From: Aristaeella hokkaidonensis
GTDB taxonomy: Bacteria; Bacillota; Clostridia; Christensenellales; Aristaeellaceae
Assembly (NCBI RefSeq): GCF_018128945.1
Contig: NZ_CP068393.1
Location: 1,240,001 to 1,304,000 of the forward strand
Direction of reading: 5' to 3'
DNA: 64,000 nucleotides
Shown here piece after piece: positions 45,601-53,665 of the stretch. Positions within the stretch are counted from its first letter, which is position 1; each line of letters opens with the position of its first letter. The notes beneath the pieces are model-generated. The model was not told the DNA's origin. It searched no databases and saw nothing but the letters and a program-made list of their open reading frames with translations. Position numbers and translations under genes: made by a program.

Positions 45601-48555
45601 ATAGTCACCGCGCAGCATAAAGGGCATACCGGTTTCATCAAGATATTTTTCATTCAGGAGACGATTCTCATCGTCATACTCCCGCAGGACTTCCGGAGCA
45701 CCGGCAATGACCTTGGCAACTTCTCCGTTCACACCAAAGTACACTTCCCGAGTGGTGTTTCCATTCTTATCATACTCACAGATGAAGGAAGCATAGCCCT
45801 TCGGACAGGCAACAGGTTTGCCGTTTTCGTCAAAGTACTTCTCGCTCAGCTGGTGGCCTTCCATATCCCAGGTGTTTTTCTGGGTATGGTATCCGTCAGC
45901 GATTTTTACAGGCTCATTCTTTGCACCGAAGTAAGCGATACTCACGGTGTTGCCCATATAATCGATTTCAGTTTCTTTCTTTGCATAGCCAAAGGAAGTA
46001 TCCGCGGGTTCACGGTTCGCATTCAGATAAGCAATCGTAGTTTTGTTGTCTTCATAAATGGTCTGGGTTACCGCATAACCCTCACGATTTTCCTGCAAGG
46101 ATCCGTCTGCGTTATAACGGACTTCCTCAGTTACCCGCCCCTGGGCGTCGATCTGCCGTTCCAGCTTGGCATAACCGGGATTAGCGGGAGCAATAAGCTC
46201 GCCCTTTTCGTCATAATAAGCACGCAGAGTCAGATTTCCGGCGTGGTCATATTTCACTTCATAGGAAGCATAGCCCTGGGAGATCACAACCGGTTCGCCC
46301 TGGGCGTCCAGATATTCAACCTTCGCGGTCAAACCGGTTTCAGGATCATAGGTCAGTTTCCGAGCAGCATAGCCATCGCTCTGCAGAACCGGGCGACCAT
46401 TGGTACCAACGTTCAGTTCATAGGTCATATGGTGGGCGTTATCATATTCCCGTTCCACTTTAGCCCGTCCGCTGACAAGAGTAGGCATATTCTCCGCATT
46501 GTAATAGGAAATGGAAGTGATATTGCCTTTCGCATCATATTCATAGATGGCACTGGCATAACCATTACTGTTGGTCACAGGAGTGCCGTTCTCATCGAAG
46601 AACTTCTCACCTGTATGATGTCCGGCGTAGTCATAACTATGAACCTGGGCAGCATTGGTACCATTCACTGCCATGGGTTTATTATCGTCCCCGAAGGTGA
46701 ATTCCCACAGCAGGCTTCCCTTGCTGTTATACTCCCGCAGCATAGCCGCTTCCCCGTTTCGGGTAGCGAAAAGTGTACCGTCCGAATTGTAGTAATGGAC
46801 TGAAGTCTGCAGCAGATTGCGGTCGTAAGTGTATGTAGCTTTATGTGCACCGGTTATCACGCTGGTATCAGGATTACCTTCTGCATCAAAGAAGGATTCC
46901 TCAAGAAGCAGGTTCTTCTTCGGTCCACCGTAGACCATGCTACGGGCATAGGCACCGGTAATGCCTTCCACCGGATTGCCATCCTTATCGAAGTAAGCTT
47001 CATAGCAGGCGGGTTCTGTCGGATCATTGGTTTCATACTGATATTCGATCCAGGCATACTGTCCTTCCTCATATCGGGTAGGTTGCCATTGGTCATTCAT
47101 ATACACTGTTTTAATGACTTGACCATATTCGTTGCGTATATTCTCTATCCCAGCATGACCTGCCTTACGTTCAATCAGGTTCATATCTGTACCATAATAT
47201 TTTTCCCACCGATCATAGTCTGGATTCAACACCCAGATTTCATTGCCCTTATTGTCATAAGTACGGACTTCATCCCATTTCCATTCAATCCGGGCAAAGC
47301 CACCGTTGGACTGAGTGTATTCATCCAGAATATCATAATAGGTTTCCCGCTTATCCCAGTCGAATTCGTTGTTATCGTCATATTCGAATTCAATCATAGA
47401 TATACCGGATGTAATCATGGTACGGTTACCATCTGCACCGAAATAGCGGATATAATGCACGCGATCGCTACTTCCGTAGTACTCATAGGTTACTCGGGCA
47501 TAGCCGTTCAGCATTTTGAGTAGCTGACCATCACGATCCAGGTAATCAATCTGGATCACGCGGTTCAGTTCATCATAAGTATTAACAGTAGACGCAGTTC
47601 CGGTAGAAGAAATGATGAGTTCCCCATCCGCACCATAATAGTCTGTACGGGTAAGGTTTCCGCGTTCATCATAGCTTCGAACTTCCCGCTGCCAGCGCTG
47701 AGCACCCAGCGTCTTGCTACCGTCTGTACCATAGATTTCTGTGGAAACAAGCATAGGCTTCCGATCATTATCATCCAGAACTACAGTGTTGAACAGCTCT
47801 CCCCGTTCACTTTCAGGTATGGAATTCGGAACACCTTCGCGATCACCATTTGACGTATTGGCAAGCATCATTCCAAGCCCCATATTGTCTACCCGAGCAT
47901 TGGAAGCAGCCGTCAGACCCTTGGCGTAGGTGGAAACAACTTTTGCTCCGCCTTCCGAACCCAGCAGGACATTGCCGTTTGCGTCTTCATAACGCTTGGT
48001 GATCACAACAGCGTTTTCATCCTCTTCCAGGCTGTAGAGGATCCGGGCGTAACCACCTGTAGGCTGGGTCAGATTGTCCTTTGCATCGTAGTATGAAGTG
48101 GAGAAAATCTGATCCCCATCCCAGATATCCCGGCGATAGCTGTAGCTTCCGGGGATATCTGCACGGCTGCCGTCAGCTGCATAGCGATCTTCCGCCACGA
48201 TGTGGGGAACTCCCTTGGAGTTGTTCTCATAAGTGAAAACAGTTTTGGCATAGCCACTGTCAGCCACAACAAGTTCACCGTTCAGACCGGTATAGTTCTC
48301 GGTCAGCGGATTGCCTTTTGCGTCCCAGGTATATTCCGCCTTATGGAACCCCCGGCTGTTAACAGCGGGATTGCCATCCACATCATGCGCTGTTTCGCTG
48401 ACCAGCTGACCGTTTTCATTCCACTCACAATCCGTCAAGGTGTAAGCAGGAATACGCAGGCTCTGGGGCGTCACTGCGGCAGACGCTCCATAAATGGTGC
48501 TGAGTAACAGTGTCAGAATCAGAAGAACCGGAATCACCCTGATGAGCTTTTTCAT
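42625..48555 (-). CDS. giant secreted protein of 32-residue repeats
   Basis: A 1976-aa protein. A signal peptide (MKKLIRVIPVLLILTLLLST..ASA) is followed by an almost unbroken array of about 55-60 repeats of 32 residues with the pattern GYA.....YD..G......YLD..GxP....., somewhat like YD/RHS repeats but with a longer, strict period. There is no C-terminal sorting signal or enzyme domain; it ends in the repeats. Predicted to form a long beta-rich rod or solenoid on the surface. It is encoded between the chain-length/tyrosine-kinase protein and the LCP protein, so a role in polysaccharide export or scaffolding is likely. The same repeat caps the VanZ fusion at 22400-23863. Function unknown. Confidence 0.85.
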   Translation of the reverse strand: MKKLIRVIPVLLILTLLLSTIYGASAAVTPQSLRIPAYTLTDCEWNENGQLVSETAHDVDGNPAVNSRGFHKAEYTWDAKGNPLTENYTGLNGELVVADSGYAKTVFTYENNSKGVPHIVAEDRYAADGSRADIPGSYSYRRDIWDGDQIFSTSYYDAKDNLTQPTGGYARILYSLEEDENAVVITKRYEDANGNVLLGSEGGAKVVSTYAKGLTAASNARVDNMGLGMMLANTSNGDREGVPNSIPESERGELFNTVVLDDNDRKPMLVSTEIYGTDGSKTLGAQRWQREVRSYDERGNLTRTDYYGADGELIISSTGTASTVNTYDELNRVIQIDYLDRDGQLLKMLNGYARVTYEYYGSSDRVHYIRYFGADGNRTMITSGISMIEFEYDDNNEFDWDKRETYYDILDEYTQSNGGFARIEWKWDEVRTYDNKGNEIWVLNPDYDRWEKYYGTDMNLIERKAGHAGIENIRNEYGQVIKTVYMNDQWQPTRYEEGQYAWIEYQYETNDPTEPACYEAYFDKDGNPVEGITGAYARSMVYGGPKKNLLLEESFFDAEGNPDTSVITGAHKATYTYDRNLLQTSVHYYNSDGTLFATRNGEAAMLREYNSKGSLLWEFTFGDDNKPMAVNGTNAAQVHSYDYAGHHTGEKFFDENGTPVTNSNGYASAIYEYDAKGNITSISYYNAENMPTLVSGRAKVEREYDNAHHMTYELNVGTNGRPVLQSDGYAARKLTYDPETGLTAKVEYLDAQGEPVVISQGYASYEVKYDHAGNLTLRAYYDEKGELIAPANPGYAKLERQIDAQGRVTEEVRYNADGSLQENREGYAVTQTIYEDNKTTIAYLNANREPADTSFGYAKKETEIDYMGNTVSIAYFGAKNEPVKIADGYHTQKNTWDMEGHQLSEKYFDENGKPVACPKGYASFICEYDKNGNTTREVYFGVNGEVAKVIAGAPEVLREYDDENRLLNEKYLDETGMPFMLRGDYAATECEYDARGNLLSEKFFGIEGQPVISTKGYAQKTDTYDIRGHLLSEEYSDGKGNLLMQQIGYAKKLQTWDSHGNLLSEAWFDESNQPALQENTYGYKTYKYDNHNNLTEEAWYHHEGAPTILADGYNRVVHVYNAFDRRVRSVWYYNMDIVTLPEGYAAKTFEYDARGRITKTSCLDDKMQRVMTKKGYSAEQKVYDNANNVLQVRYLDVNDKLTRLPEGFSVWQREYDKNNHVILEQFLDENERIASLTDRAPASRNVYDARGRLVRIEYLNTGLQAIETQFGYATIQYAYDDQDRRTNITYLDVNGLNTMISAGYAGIRYEYSDQGKIWRTTYLDVSGQPTLFKDGYAASEFIYDNDLNQIGTIYLDDKYNRTYISAGYSGIRRAVDKNGDILTEIYLDNEDLPVAGAGGYATRRNTWDNLRRVVRRDYLDKDGQPAKLSSGYCSVTYQYDSNSNKIRESYYNKDGELIWNNDGYCEILLKYDERNHCIEERLLTRGGKPAVHNYGRYSSMTRKVDEDGRVLEVHFYDEQGRPTFYANDYAEARYVYDLAGRQTEVSYYDNEGNPMAVRRGYARMTTEYNTLGLKTEEAYYDVDGNLVDTQMGYAKEVSTYDDLGNRLSVKYLNTAQLQVVPEGSAYAYYLMDYDDAGRILSEEYYDEMDKPTLCREGYYAHYAEYTEKGRLKVETYLDNENKPVAYNGYSKRELVEEDEEKNTYTLRVMNETMDDESYIESRQTFDKYDRMIRISYFDKAGNPAVGAEGASTVEKEYTGRGQIALEKFYDAANKATAVNGAYGVATTYTPFGRIDKQTWLDEDGNPAPNADGYAALTYSYDLTNAAKVEKYIQKYFDENDEPCADILGAYGVSILYYPNTRVHEVTYLDDEGKPINTTKGYAQLQYEEDENGNRTWEGYFDKHGGQANCDEGYSSKESEYDSAGRLIAERYLDRYNKLTNNAEGFAGWNGYYDAEGNLILTSKYDLNREALPTENP

Positions 48556-48600
48556 ACCTTTTTCCCCCGTAGTCCCTTCATGCTTTGTATCAGTTCATTC

Positions 48601-50097
48601 TCATTGTTTCTGTTTCTTCTTTGGGTTGTCCGGATCACCAATCACTCTGGACCGGGTATCATATTTGTTATAGTATTCATATCCCCGCTGGGAGCGCTTA
48701 CTGTAATACTTGCCCTGATGCAATTTCTCCCCGTAGAAGACAAAGCCCAATACCTCCAGGCCAGTCATTTCACAGGAAACCAATGCCCTACGGATTTCCC
48801 GATGATCCGAGAACTCCTGGCGAACCACGAACAAGGTACCCGCAGCCTGGCTGGATAGTGCCAAAGGATCGGAAACAATATTGATTGGTGGTACGTCCAT
48901 TAGCACCAGGTCGTACTGTTCTTCCAGTTCCTGAATCAGTTTGGCCATCGTCGGGCTTTCCAGCAGTTCGCAAGGATTGCTCGGCATGGAGCCTGCAGGC
49001 AGGATGTCCAGGTTTTCCCATACAGTAGAAACAATCGCTTTCTTCGCTGTTGTACTTCCAGTCAGGATATCCGCCAAGCCAGAGGCATTGGGATCATAGT
49101 AGAAAATCTCGCTCTGGCAAGCTCGACGCATATCCGCGTCCACCAGCAAGATCTTTTTTCCGCTCATGGCCAGGGAAACTGCCAGGTTTGCGGCAATGGT
49201 GCTCTTTCCTTCCCCGGAAATGGCGCTGGTAACCAGTACTGTTCTGTGCATCTTTTCGGATAAGGTATAGAGCAGATTCATGCGGAGCTTGGCATATCCT
49301 TCCACAAGATCCATGTCGCTTTTCTCGTTTAACAGATATGCTCCCGCATCTTTTTCTGATCCTTTTGCTCTCCTGATGTAAGAAAGGATAGGCGGTGTAT
49401 AATGATCTGTTATCTCACCGGGTTTTTCTACCTGATGGTTCATCATGAACAGTAGGGTCAGGAAAGCACAAGCCAGAATTGCGCCAGCCAGTCCACCTAT
49501 GAAGCCTTTCTTCATATCAGCCCTACCGTTGGCAAGAAGCGGAACAACAGCATAATCCTGAGCTTTAGCTTCACCAGCAGTAACTACATCTTTGATAGCT
49601 GTTGGAGCAACCTGTAACACACTGTTGCAAATATCAGCAGAGAGTTTGGGATCTGTTGTCGTACAACTCACCTGAACCATGGGTGTTTCATGAATAGAGT
49701 TCATGGAAATTACTTTGCGAATGTCATCTGTAGTAAGTCCAGGGTATTTCTGGCTGAGCAGAATATCCTCCTCATTTCCATTCTCGCCTGCAGGTTCTAT
49801 AGCGTATTCCAGGACACGCTGCATAACAGTTTCACTTTTAACCACTTCACTATAGATATTTACCAGCTGAACAGCGCTGGAGATATCAGAGGTGCTTGTG
49901 TAACCATAGTTCACCAGATTGGGATTGCTGTTGGTCACGAACATCGTTCCGGAAGCTGTGTATGTATCCGGAGCTTTAGAAGCGCGGTAATACATCACAC
50001 CAAAGCCAATGGCAGCGCAGAGGATTACCAGCCAAATGCGCTTGAGAATGTAGACGGCCAATCTCGCAAGATCGATGCTTCCGCCCTGTTTGTTCAT
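48601..50097 (-). CDS. polysaccharide co-polymerase/BY-kinase (Wzc/CpsCD-like)
   Basis: A 498-aa fusion. The N-terminal Wzz domain has a TM at about 18-33 (IWLVILCAAIGFGVMYYRAS) and a second TM near 205-225. The kinase domain has Walker A SAISGEGKSTIAANLA, Walker A' LLVDADMRR and Walker B LVLMDVPP. The C-terminal Tyr cluster (KYYSKRSQRGYEYYNKYDTR) is the autophosphorylation site. It controls chain length together with polymerase and flippase. GGAGGGTTAACG precedes the ATG. First gene of the locus. Confidence 0.93.
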   Translation of the reverse strand: MNKQGGSIDLARLAVYILKRIWLVILCAAIGFGVMYYRASKAPDTYTASGTMFVTNSNPNLVNYGYTSTSDISSAVQLVNIYSEVVKSETVMQRVLEYAIEPAGENGNEEDILLSQKYPGLTTDDIRKVISMNSIHETPMVQVSCTTTDPKLSADICNSVLQVAPTAIKDVVTAGEAKAQDYAVVPLLANGRADMKKGFIGGLAGAILACAFLTLLFMMNHQVEKPGEITDHYTPPILSYIRRAKGSEKDAGAYLLNEKSDMDLVEGYAKLRMNLLYTLSEKMHRTVLVTSAISGEGKSTIAANLAVSLAMSGKKILLVDADMRRACQSEIFYYDPNASGLADILTGSTTAKKAIVSTVWENLDILPAGSMPSNPCELLESPTMAKLIQELEEQYDLVLMDVPPINIVSDPLALSSQAAGTLFVVRQEFSDHREIRRALVSCEMTGLEVLGFVFYGEKLHQGKYYSKRSQRGYEYYNKYDTRSRVIGDPDNPKKKQKQ

Positions 50098-50910
50098 CGT
50101 TAACCCTCCAGCTTCTGATTCAGTTCGAGTGGTGTAACTTGGTTGTATTGATTACATCGTATATCTACTTGATTTTACCATATGACCTTTTGGCCTGTAA
50201 AGGTAAAAACATGCAATTTGAAGAGGTTTTTTCAATGTTTTTTCAACGTTTTCAGGCGTCCTATGCACATTCTGCAACGTATAGTCGTTTCATCATGGAA
50301 AAACTGCAAGGAATTTGTTCAAACGTTTGCAAATAGTAATGCGATGTTGTCACATTTCCCACTCTCTTCTCTGTAAGGATGGAATGATTTTCACATAAGG
50401 TTATACGCAGGCATTTGGCAGATGGCAGTGGGGTTGCAAAAAAGTTTGTATATTTTTTGCAGAATGAGATAAATGCAACTGTGGCCAGCAGGATCTGCGT
50501 ATTTTTCCCACCCAAAGAATTGGGTTACGTTGGTACGTTTTTGATGGCTTGGTCCGTATTTGTATGTACTTTTGAAGGCTCTCATGTATCTCTTATGTAA
50601 CTATTCATGATTTTGACCTCCTTCTTGTGGGAAGCATAAAATGGAGATACATCCGTCGAGAAGTTACCTGGGTCATTATATACTAGTGCGAGTAACTTTT
50701 GTTTTCGGTTCGTCCCTATTTCGCGCCGTTTGTCCCGCAGTTAAGTCATTAGGTTACGCGCCCTTTGAACCTATACCCTTGTATTTATAAGAGTTCATGC
50801 AGCGTTTTACTTTATATGGCGCTGGGTGATGTTGTCTCTTGCTAGAAATGTATTTTGTTTGATATACTTCTCTCAGGTTTTACAATCGAATGTCGAGAGG
50901 GGCTGTTGGT
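50098..50910. promoter_or_regulatory. divergent regulatory region, kinase and NHLP genes
   Basis: An 813-base gap between divergent genes, without a supported gene. It carries TGTAAC..TTACA (50133-50156), CCTTTTGGCC (about 50187), CAAACGTTTG (50320-50329), GGGTTACG (about 50522), CATGTATCTC plus TATGTAACTATT (50583-50605) and further GTTAC words to 50755. The CATGTATCTC/TATGTAACTATT pair also occurs in the same orientation upstream of the first RiPP operon (2551-2585). Promoters are not clear enough to place. Confidence 0.45.
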
Positions 50911-51399
50911 GTGTCTGAACAGACAAAGGTTAAGCTGTTCCGGGAAAAGAGCCTGGAGGCCGTGGAGTCTCCGGAGAGTTTGAATGATTATCTTCGGGTA
51001 ACGTCTCCCGGGGTGTGGCTGGTACTGGCGGCAGTGATTGCATTGCTGGTGGGGGCCATCCTGTGGGGTGTGTTTGGTCATATCAAAACCACTTCTTCCG
51101 TGGCGGTGAGGGTGGAGGAAGGCAAGAGCCTCTGCTATATTCCGTATGACAAGGCGGAAGGTGTTCTTTCCTATGGAAATGTAAGTATAGACGAGAAGGA
51201 GTATCCCCTCGCCTCTTCTTCTGAATTTGAAGTCATCGTCATCCAGGCGGATGAAAGCATCCGCCTGCTGAAAGCCGGCGGGCTGAACGTGGGTGATCCC
51301 GTGGTGGTGGTTCCGGCGGATACCGGACTGCCGGACGGGGTATATTCCGGGGTGGCGGTGACGGAAGATCTGAGACCCATTTCGCTGTTGCTGCAGTGA
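50911..51399 (+). CDS. NHLP-type secretion protein, short membrane fusion
   Basis: A 162-aa membrane protein. The GTG start at 50911 is preferred, with AGAGGGG 8 bases upstream. The N-terminus EKSLEAVESPESLNDYLRVT is typical of NHLP/NHLM bacteriocin-system secretion proteins; one TM (VWLVLAAVIALLVGAILWGV) follows at about residues 35-55. The C-terminal 100 residues form a beta domain. Compared with the full HlyD-like adaptor it is short and lacks a coiled-coil hairpin. It precedes two NHLP-type ABC transporter genes and probably completes the export complex. Confidence 0.82.
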   Translation: MSEQTKVKLFREKSLEAVESPESLNDYLRVTSPGVWLVLAAVIALLVGAILWGVFGHIKTTSSVAVRVEEGKSLCYIPYDKAEGVLSYGNVSIDEKEYPLASSSEFEVIVIQADESIRLLKAGGLNVGDPVVVVPADTGLPDGVYSGVAVTEDLRPISLLLQ

Positions 51400-51467
51400 T
51401 GGGTTGGTTTATTGCTCTTTCATATATTATAGGAAGATATGAGCGTAAGATTGTGTGAGGGTTTGAT

Positions 51468-53648
51468 ATGTTCGGATTGAAGAAGAAGGTACCGGCGCCC
51501 ATTACAAAGGGTGTGTGCCAGGTGCCGGTGGTTATGCAGATGGAGGCGCTGGAATGCGGTGCGGCTTCTCTGACCATGATCATGCATTACTATAAAAACT
51601 GGATCCCGCTGGAGCAGGCCCGGGTGGACTGCGGCGTGAGCATGGACGGTGCTTCCGCCAAGAACATTCTGGTGGCGGCGCGGAGCTACGGGCTTGTGGC
51701 CAATGCCTGGCGGGTCGAGCCGGAGGATCTGCTGGAGGAAGGGCCCTTCCCCTGCATTATTCACTGGGGATTCAATCACTTTGTGGTGCTGTGCGGTTTC
51801 CAGGGAAAACGGGCCGTGCTGAATGACCCGGCCCGTGGACGGGTGAAGGTGGAATGGGAGGAGTTTGACCGGGAGTTTACCGGGGTGTGCATGTGCTTCG
51901 AGCCCGGTGAGGAGTTTAAGCCCTCCGGAAAACCGAAGAGCGTGCTTTCTTACGCTAAGGAGCGGCTTCGTGGTTCCGGGACGGCAGTGGCCTTTGTGGT
52001 GCTGACGACGACGATTTCTTCCCTGCTGGGGATTATCTCCCCGGTGTTTAACCGGACATTCCTGGACCGGCTGCTGACGGGATCGAACCCGGAATGGCTG
52101 CCCATGTTCCTGGTGCTGTTTGCGGTGTTCGGGGTGGTGTCCATTGTTGTGACCTGGATCTCTGCGGTGTATTCGCTGCGGATTCAGGGCAAGATGACCT
52201 CCTACGGCAGCAGTTCCTACCTGTGGAAGGTGCTGCGGCTGCCGATGCAGTTCTTCTCCCAGCGGCTGTCGGGTGATATTGCGGACCGGCAGGCCACCAA
52301 TGCCTCCATTGCGTCGGCACTGGTGCAGACCTTCGCTCCCCTGGCCATCCAGGCCGGGATGATGATCTTCTACCTGGCGGTGATGATTCATTACAGTCCC
52401 ATGCTGGCGCTCATCGGTGTGGGAGCGATTGTGTTGAATTTGGTCGTTTCCGCGTATGTGACTTCGAAGCGGGTGAACATCACCCGGGTGCAGCAGCGGG
52501 ACGCGGCAAAATTGTCGTCTGCGACCATGTCGGGTATCTCGATGATCGAGACGATCAAGTCGAGCGGCGCGGAGAACGGGTTCTTCGGGCGCTGGGCGGG
52601 ATACCAGGCCAGTGTTAATTCCCAGAATGTTTCATATACTAAGCTGAACCTGTTCCTGGGCACGCTGCCGAGCGCCATCACCGCAACGGCGAACATCGCG
52701 GTGCTGGGACTGGGCGTGCTGCTGGTGATCCGGGGAAAGTTCACCGCCGGTATGGTGATGGCCTTCCAGGGGTTCTTGTCGTCGTTTATGGCGCCTGCGT
52801 CGTCTTTGATTTCCGCGGGGCAGAGCATGCAGGAGATGACCACCCAGATGGAACGGGTGGACGACGTGATGAGCTATCCCGAGGATCCCTCCTTTGTGGT
52901 GAGGGAGAAGACGGCGGAATACCAGAAGCTGAGCGGGAATATTGAACTGAAGAACGTGACCTTCGGTTACTCCCGGCTGGGCAACCCCCAGGTGACGGAC
53001 TTCTCCATGACGGTGAAGCCGGGACAGAAGATCGCGTTTGTGGGACGGACGGGCTGCGGCAAGAGCACGCTGGCCAAGCTGATCTCCGGACTGTACCGGC
53101 CCTGGAGCGGGGAAATCCTGTTTGACGGGGTGCCGATCTCCGAGATTGACCGGGATGTGTTTACGGGATCTGTGAGCGTTATCGACCAGGATATTACCCT
53201 GTTTGAGGATACGGTGAGCCAGAACATTAAGATGTGGGATGACTCCATCGAGGACTTTGAAGTGACCCTGGCCGCCCGGGACGCGGGCATCTATGACGAT
53301 ATCGTGACCCGGGACGGCGGCTTCCTCCACAAACTGCTGGACGGCGGACGGGACCTGAGCGGCGGGCAGCGGCAGCGGCTGGAGATTGCCCGGGCGCTGA
53401 GCCAGGACCCCACGATCTGCATCATGGACGAGGCGACCAGCGCCCTGGATGCCCGGACGGAGTATGAGGTGATCAAGAGCATCAACGCCCGGGGGATTAC
53501 GTGCATCATCATCGCACACAGGCTGAGCACCATCCGGGACTGCGATGAGATCATCGTGCTGGATAAGGGAAAGATTGTGGAGCGGGGCACCCACGATGAA
53601 CTGTATGCCAGGGGCGGATATTACGCCGACCTGGTGAGCAATGAGTAA
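51468..53648 (+). CDS. NHLP-type ABC transporter with C39 peptidase domain
   Basis: A 726-aa peptidase/permease/ATPase. The C39 domain has the catalytic Cys in MEALECGAASLTM (about residue 27), His in GFNHFVVLCG and Asp in LNDPARG; this cuts double-glycine leaders. Six TM segments are between about 160 and 430. The ATPase has GRTGCGKSTLAKL, LSGGQRQRLEIARAL, IMDEATSALDART and an H-loop IAHR. Prediction: removes leaders and exports peptides. GAGGG precedes the ATG. A partner ABC transporter gene follows after 17 bases. Confidence 0.93.
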   Translation: MFGLKKKVPAPITKGVCQVPVVMQMEALECGAASLTMIMHYYKNWIPLEQARVDCGVSMDGASAKNILVAARSYGLVANAWRVEPEDLLEEGPFPCIIHWGFNHFVVLCGFQGKRAVLNDPARGRVKVEWEEFDREFTGVCMCFEPGEEFKPSGKPKSVLSYAKERLRGSGTAVAFVVLTTTISSLLGIISPVFNRTFLDRLLTGSNPEWLPMFLVLFAVFGVVSIVVTWISAVYSLRIQGKMTSYGSSSYLWKVLRLPMQFFSQRLSGDIADRQATNASIASALVQTFAPLAIQAGMMIFYLAVMIHYSPMLALIGVGAIVLNLVVSAYVTSKRVNITRVQQRDAAKLSSATMSGISMIETIKSSGAENGFFGRWAGYQASVNSQNVSYTKLNLFLGTLPSAITATANIAVLGLGVLLVIRGKFTAGMVMAFQGFLSSFMAPASSLISAGQSMQEMTTQMERVDDVMSYPEDPSFVVREKTAEYQKLSGNIELKNVTFGYSRLGNPQVTDFSMTVKPGQKIAFVGRTGCGKSTLAKLISGLYRPWSGEILFDGVPISEIDRDVFTGSVSVIDQDITLFEDTVSQNIKMWDDSIEDFEVTLAARDAGIYDDIVTRDGGFLHKLLDGGRDLSGGQRQRLEIARALSQDPTICIMDEATSALDARTEYEVIKSINARGITCIIIAHRLSTIRDCDEIIVLDKGKIVERGTHDELYARGGYYADLVSNE

Positions 53649-53665
53649 GGAAGGAGGCGCTGAAG

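Noticed and set aside
45250..46803. 517-codon frame opposite the giant repeat protein
   Set aside because: Regular repeats keep the antisense frame open. It has no ribosome site and no recognisable family.
50641..50790. 49-codon frame before the NHLP adaptor gene as a possible precursor
   Set aside because: It has no good ribosome site, no double-Gly leader and no resemblance to known precursors.
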